NCBI GenBank assembly: GCA_964531335.1
Contig: CAZHEV010000001.1
Coordinates: 199,893 to 263,892, forward strand
DNA length: 64,000 nt
Source: CAZHEV01 sp964531335 [NCBI: uncultured bacterium]
Lineage (GTDB): Bacteria > Eisenbacteria > RBG-16-71-46 > CAZHEV01
Direction: 5' to 3'
Shown here: positions 61,604 through 64,000 of the stretch, piece after piece
How positions within the stretch are numbered: position 1 is the first letter of the stretch
How the letters are laid out: every line of letters begins with the position of its first letter
Program-made: the position numbers and the translations under genes
The notes under the pieces: model-generated
Database searches by the model: none
Told to the model about the DNA's origin: nothing
Seen by the model: the letters and a program-made list of their open reading frames with translations, nothing else

Positions 61604-61620
61604 CGCGCCGTCGCGGCGCG
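61604..61620 (-). promoter_or_regulatory. perfect 7-bp hairpin just upstream of moxR
   Basis: CGCGCCG, TCG, CGGCGCG on the plus strand forms 7 perfect pairs with a 3-nt loop, ending 12 nt before the moxR GTG and touching its ribosome binding site. It may regulate translation or terminate read-through from the TPR gene. Confidence 0.4.
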
Positions 61621-61708
61621 TACGGTTGAAAACAGGATGCTGTCTGTATGGACGGAACGCCCGGCCGGATAGCCGGCGCATGTGAGGTCTGCTCCCGAAG
61701 GAAACCCG

Positions 61709-62389
61709 TCAGCGCGAGGAGTCGTACTCGAGCTCCGCGAGGAAGACCTTGGCCTTGCTCAACTCTTGATAGCCCGGATATGAGTCCACGACCTCCTGAA
61801 GGATCTTCATCGCCTTATCCGGCTGGCCGGCGGCCCTCCAGCAGCGCGCCGCGAACATCAGGTCCTCCGCGGCCACGTTACCTCTGTCGTACGAGCGGGC
61901 CACCTCTTCGTACAGCTCGGCCGCCTCCTCGTACTTCCCGGTGTTCTCCAAGCAGGCCGCGATGCCCCTTTTGGCTTGGCCTACGGTCAGTCTGTCGCTC
62001 TTTTCCCTCCTGAGATATTCACGGTAGGCCTCCAACGCCGCCTCGAAATCTCCCATTTCGTATCTCACGTGCCCCAGGTACAGATTGGCGAGCTTTCCGC
62101 TGGCAGTGCCCCGGTGACGCGCCAGGACGTCCTCGAAAGCGGCGGCGGCGCCCGAGTAGCTGCCGTACCTCTGCTGGATCACTCCCGCCAGGAGCTGCTC
62201 TCTGGCTTCCTCGTTGCCTGATCTTCTGGAGCTCACGATGAACGCTCCCCCGGCGATGGCCAGGGCCACGAGGACCACGCCCAAGATCATCTTCGACTTG
62301 TGCTCCTCGATGAAATCGGCCGCACGGAAAGCGAAGGTGACGAAGGCGTCCTCTTTCATCTCCCGCTTGCTCAGTCTTCTCCCCTTCAA
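61709..62389 (-). CDS. TPR protein with N-terminal membrane anchor (YfgM-like)
   Basis: 226 residues. A TM segment (MILGVVLVALAIAGGAFIV) near residues 34-52, then TPR-like repeats (YGSYSGAAAAFEDVLARH, ANLYLGHVRYEMGDFEAALEAY, AACLENTGKYEEAAELYEEVA, AARCWRAAGQPDKAMKI). Architecture resembles YfgM/BamD-type or ancillary SecYEG TPR proteins. TTG start with AGGAGG 5 nt upstream. Between the pseudo-peptidase gene and moxR. Confidence 0.82.
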   Translation of the reverse strand: MKGRRLSKREMKEDAFVTFAFRAADFIEEHKSKMILGVVLVALAIAGGAFIVSSRRSGNEEAREQLLAGVIQQRYGSYSGAAAAFEDVLARHRGTASGKLANLYLGHVRYEMGDFEAALEAYREYLRREKSDRLTVGQAKRGIAACLENTGKYEEAAELYEEVARSYDRGNVAAEDLMFAARCWRAAGQPDKAMKILQEVVDSYPGYQELSKAKVFLAELEYDSSR

Positions 62390-62421
62390 CTTGACCTCCT
62401 ATTACCCCCAACCACGAACAG

Positions 62422-63996
62422 CTACCTCGCCCCCAGCGCCTCGCCGACATCGGCAACAAGCAAAGAGGGACTGACGCCCTCATAGCCCAGCTTCGCGGCG
62501 GCGGACTCCGCGTTCAACATCTGGCCCTCTCTCCACAGATCCTTCAAGAAGGCTCCGGCCTCGACCGACGAAAACCAATTCTCACCGAACTTCTCCTCCA
62601 GCACCCTGGAGAGCTGCGCCGACAGGAAATAACCCTGCATGAGGACCGCGCTGTCGAGCTCGCTTATTTCCAGAGCCGCTCGGTTCTTGTCCAGCACCGG
62701 ATCCCACTTCATGTATTTCTGCAGAAGGTCGCCATACAACTGCTCCGGGGCGCCCGCGCCCGAGTAGGTGCCGATCTGAAACAGGGTTGACACGCAGTTT
62801 CTGCGCGTCTCGTACAGCAGGACGAACGCCCTGTGTCTCGCCACCGCCTCGGCGATCTCGGGGTCGAGCCCGGCCACCCCCGTCAGCCACGCCGGATCGC
62901 AGGCCAGTCGCTCGAAGAGCAGGCCCGCCGCCTCCCACATGCCCTTGTTGCCCAGCCTCCTCAGCTCGAAGTACTCCTTCTGCCTTATGCTCGCGATGCA
63001 CTCCGCCTTGCCTCGCATGTACAGATGCGAGGCAAGATCGCAAGTTCCCCCGATTGGGACGAAGCACATTTTGATATCCTCGGGCACTATGAGCGGGAAG
63101 ACCCGAGGCGCTATTGATTCCCCGCAGAACTCCTCCGACTCGATCTTGAGCTTCGCCTTCCTGGCTTTGAGGTCCATCGACTCGAAGAAGTCTTCGACCA
63201 ACGATTTCGCGTTATTCGAGACCAGGTCGCCGTCGAGCCAGCTGCCTCTGAGGATGTACGGAATGTCGTATCCCCGCGCCCTTCGCAGATCGACTTGCAG
63301 GCGATCGCAGAGGAGCCGGGTCAGCTCGGCGGTATACAGAGAGTCGGTGGCGGAGAGGAAGCTCTCGGCATCAGCTTCCAGGGACGCCTCGTCAAGCTCC
63401 CTCACCGTGGAGATCATGTCCAGATATGACTCGAAGCCCCATTGCGTCAGCCGCTCGTCCATTTTCGACAGGATACCCGACTTGAAGAACTTCAGAGGCT
63501 CAAGGTGGGTGTTGAACGCGATGTACATCTGCCTGCGCGTGTCCCTGTCCTCTTCCATGGCTATGGCTTTTCTCACGTCGGCGAAGCTGACGCTCTCTCC
63601 GTTATAGGAGATGGTGGCGGTCATCATGAAGTCGTACATCTGGTCGATGTCCGGCGCCGCGTAGAACCTGACGGCGGAATAGCTCAGAGCGTCGGCGAGA
63701 AGGTTCAACGCTCTCGCCTCCTTGGGGTCCGTCGCCGCGGCCGCCTTCTCGCGAATGAGCCCTATCTTCTTCTCCTTGAAGAGATAATTGAAGTCCTTGT
63801 GGGACGACTCGTATTTCGGCTTCTTGCCTTCCGCGTACAGCTTATACTCGTTCTTCGTCAACGAAATGAAGAACTCCTCGCACTTCTGCCTGATTCTATC
63901 CACCTCATCGGCCGCCCACGACGGTCCGACGACGGTCAGCGTCACGCAGAAAAGCAGCACCGAGGCGATTACCAACATCCCGCGGCTGTTAATCAC
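62422..63996 (-). CDS. secreted M3-like metallopeptidase homologue lacking the zinc motif
   Basis: 524 residues. Signal peptide (VIASVLLFCVTLTVVGPSWAADE). Long helical stretches with M2/M3-peptidase-like spacing (EEDRDTRRQMYIAFNTHLE, YLDMISTVRELDE, GYDIPYILRG) lead to PIGGTCDLASHLYMRGKAE. In M3-type gluzincins a GG, Asp and then HExGH would be expected here; residues 326-330 read YMRGK, so the two zinc His and the catalytic Glu are missing. Inference: an inactive pseudo-peptidase or a non-enzymatic binding protein. The GTG start at 63996 is near the window edge; ATG 63978 is an alternative. Family assignment is by pattern, moderately sure. Confidence 0.6.
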   Translation of the reverse strand: MINSRGMLVIASVLLFCVTLTVVGPSWAADEVDRIRQKCEEFFISLTKNEYKLYAEGKKPKYESSHKDFNYLFKEKKIGLIREKAAAATDPKEARALNLLADALSYSAVRFYAAPDIDQMYDFMMTATISYNGESVSFADVRKAIAMEEDRDTRRQMYIAFNTHLEPLKFFKSGILSKMDERLTQWGFESYLDMISTVRELDEASLEADAESFLSATDSLYTAELTRLLCDRLQVDLRRARGYDIPYILRGSWLDGDLVSNNAKSLVEDFFESMDLKARKAKLKIESEEFCGESIAPRVFPLIVPEDIKMCFVPIGGTCDLASHLYMRGKAECIASIRQKEYFELRRLGNKGMWEAAGLLFERLACDPAWLTGVAGLDPEIAEAVARHRAFVLLYETRRNCVSTLFQIGTYSGAGAPEQLYGDLLQKYMKWDPVLDKNRAALEISELDSAVLMQGYFLSAQLSRVLEEKFGENWFSSVEAGAFLKDLWREGQMLNAESAAAKLGYEGVSPSLLVADVGEALGAR

Positions 63997-64000
63997 TTTC

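Noticed and set aside
1-64000. CRISPR arrays, tRNA/rRNA genes, transposases or defence islands
   Set aside because: No repeated spacer pattern, cloverleaf or mobile-element ORF was seen; the window is contiguous housekeeping and envelope genes.

Overview
The window is a high-GC, densely packed bacterial chromosome segment in which almost every gene lies on the minus strand, so transcription runs from right to left. Only two plus-strand genes look real: a lipoprotein at 1747-2346 and a small beta-barrel protein at 50226-50885. No tRNA, rRNA, transposase, phage gene or CRISPR array was seen. The gene set is that of an LPS-bearing diderm: a nearly complete lipid A/Kdo pathway, BamA, Skp, LolCDE and Lnt. 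The LpxC-FabZ fusion and the Bat aerotolerance cluster, together with McsA-McsB-ClpC and sigma-54 activators, point to the FCB superphylum or a neighbouring candidate phylum (Krumholzibacteriota/Eisenbacteria/Latescibacterota-like). This placement is an inference from gene content, not a computed phylogeny.

Layout, in plus coordinates. 1-1412: 3'-truncated nadB. 1747-2346: lipoprotein. 2381-21711: an envelope and quality-control block read right to left as lysS, lolC/E, lolD, mcsA, mcsB, clpC, bamA, skp, lpxD, lpxC-fabZ, lpxA, a Gfo/Idh oxidoreductase, lpxB, a DUF374 acyltransferase, waaA and lpxK. 21856-28383: purine genes htrA-purL-purQ-purS(duplicated)-purF. 28420-33416: apgM, lnt, ecfT-like, truA and transaldolase. 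33750-45336: a small sigma-54 activator, purM, an HD-GYP protein, a conserved unknown, a PfkB kinase, argS, rsfS, polyprenyl synthase, an M23 peptidase and a CCA-adding/poly(A) polymerase family gene. 45628-50885: a TPR-sigma-54 activator with a tiny secreted partner, a beta-helix protein and a beta-barrel protein. 50965-63996: a zinc-ribbon protein, a lone PTS EIIA, an AsmA-like protein, the moxR-DUF58-bat cluster, a TPR protein and a probable pseudo-peptidase.

Genes within blocks are tightly coupled, with many ATGA/GTGA overlaps of 4 nt. The lipid A block makes UDP-acylated glucosamine (LpxA, LpxC, LpxD), condenses it (LpxB), phosphorylates it (LpxK) and adds Kdo (WaaA). BamA and Skp insert outer-membrane proteins, and LolCDE exports lipoproteins that Lnt has matured. 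McsA-McsB-ClpC, a protein-arginine-phosphorylation degradation system best known from Firmicutes, is transcribed directly into this envelope block.

The most interesting observations are: (1) a gene between purQ and purF that reads as two fused, divergent PurS domains; (2) McsAB-ClpC without CtsR, wired to bamA/lpx; (3) a Gfo/Idh oxidoreductase in the lpx operon where lpxI or gnnA would sit, with no lpxH/lpxI/gnnB in view; (4) a BatB-BatC fusion that still carries what looks like BatC's signal peptide inside it; (5) a secreted M3-like protein whose zinc motif is destroyed; (6) several genes whose best start codon is CTG; (7) an ArgRS with a degenerate HIGH motif.
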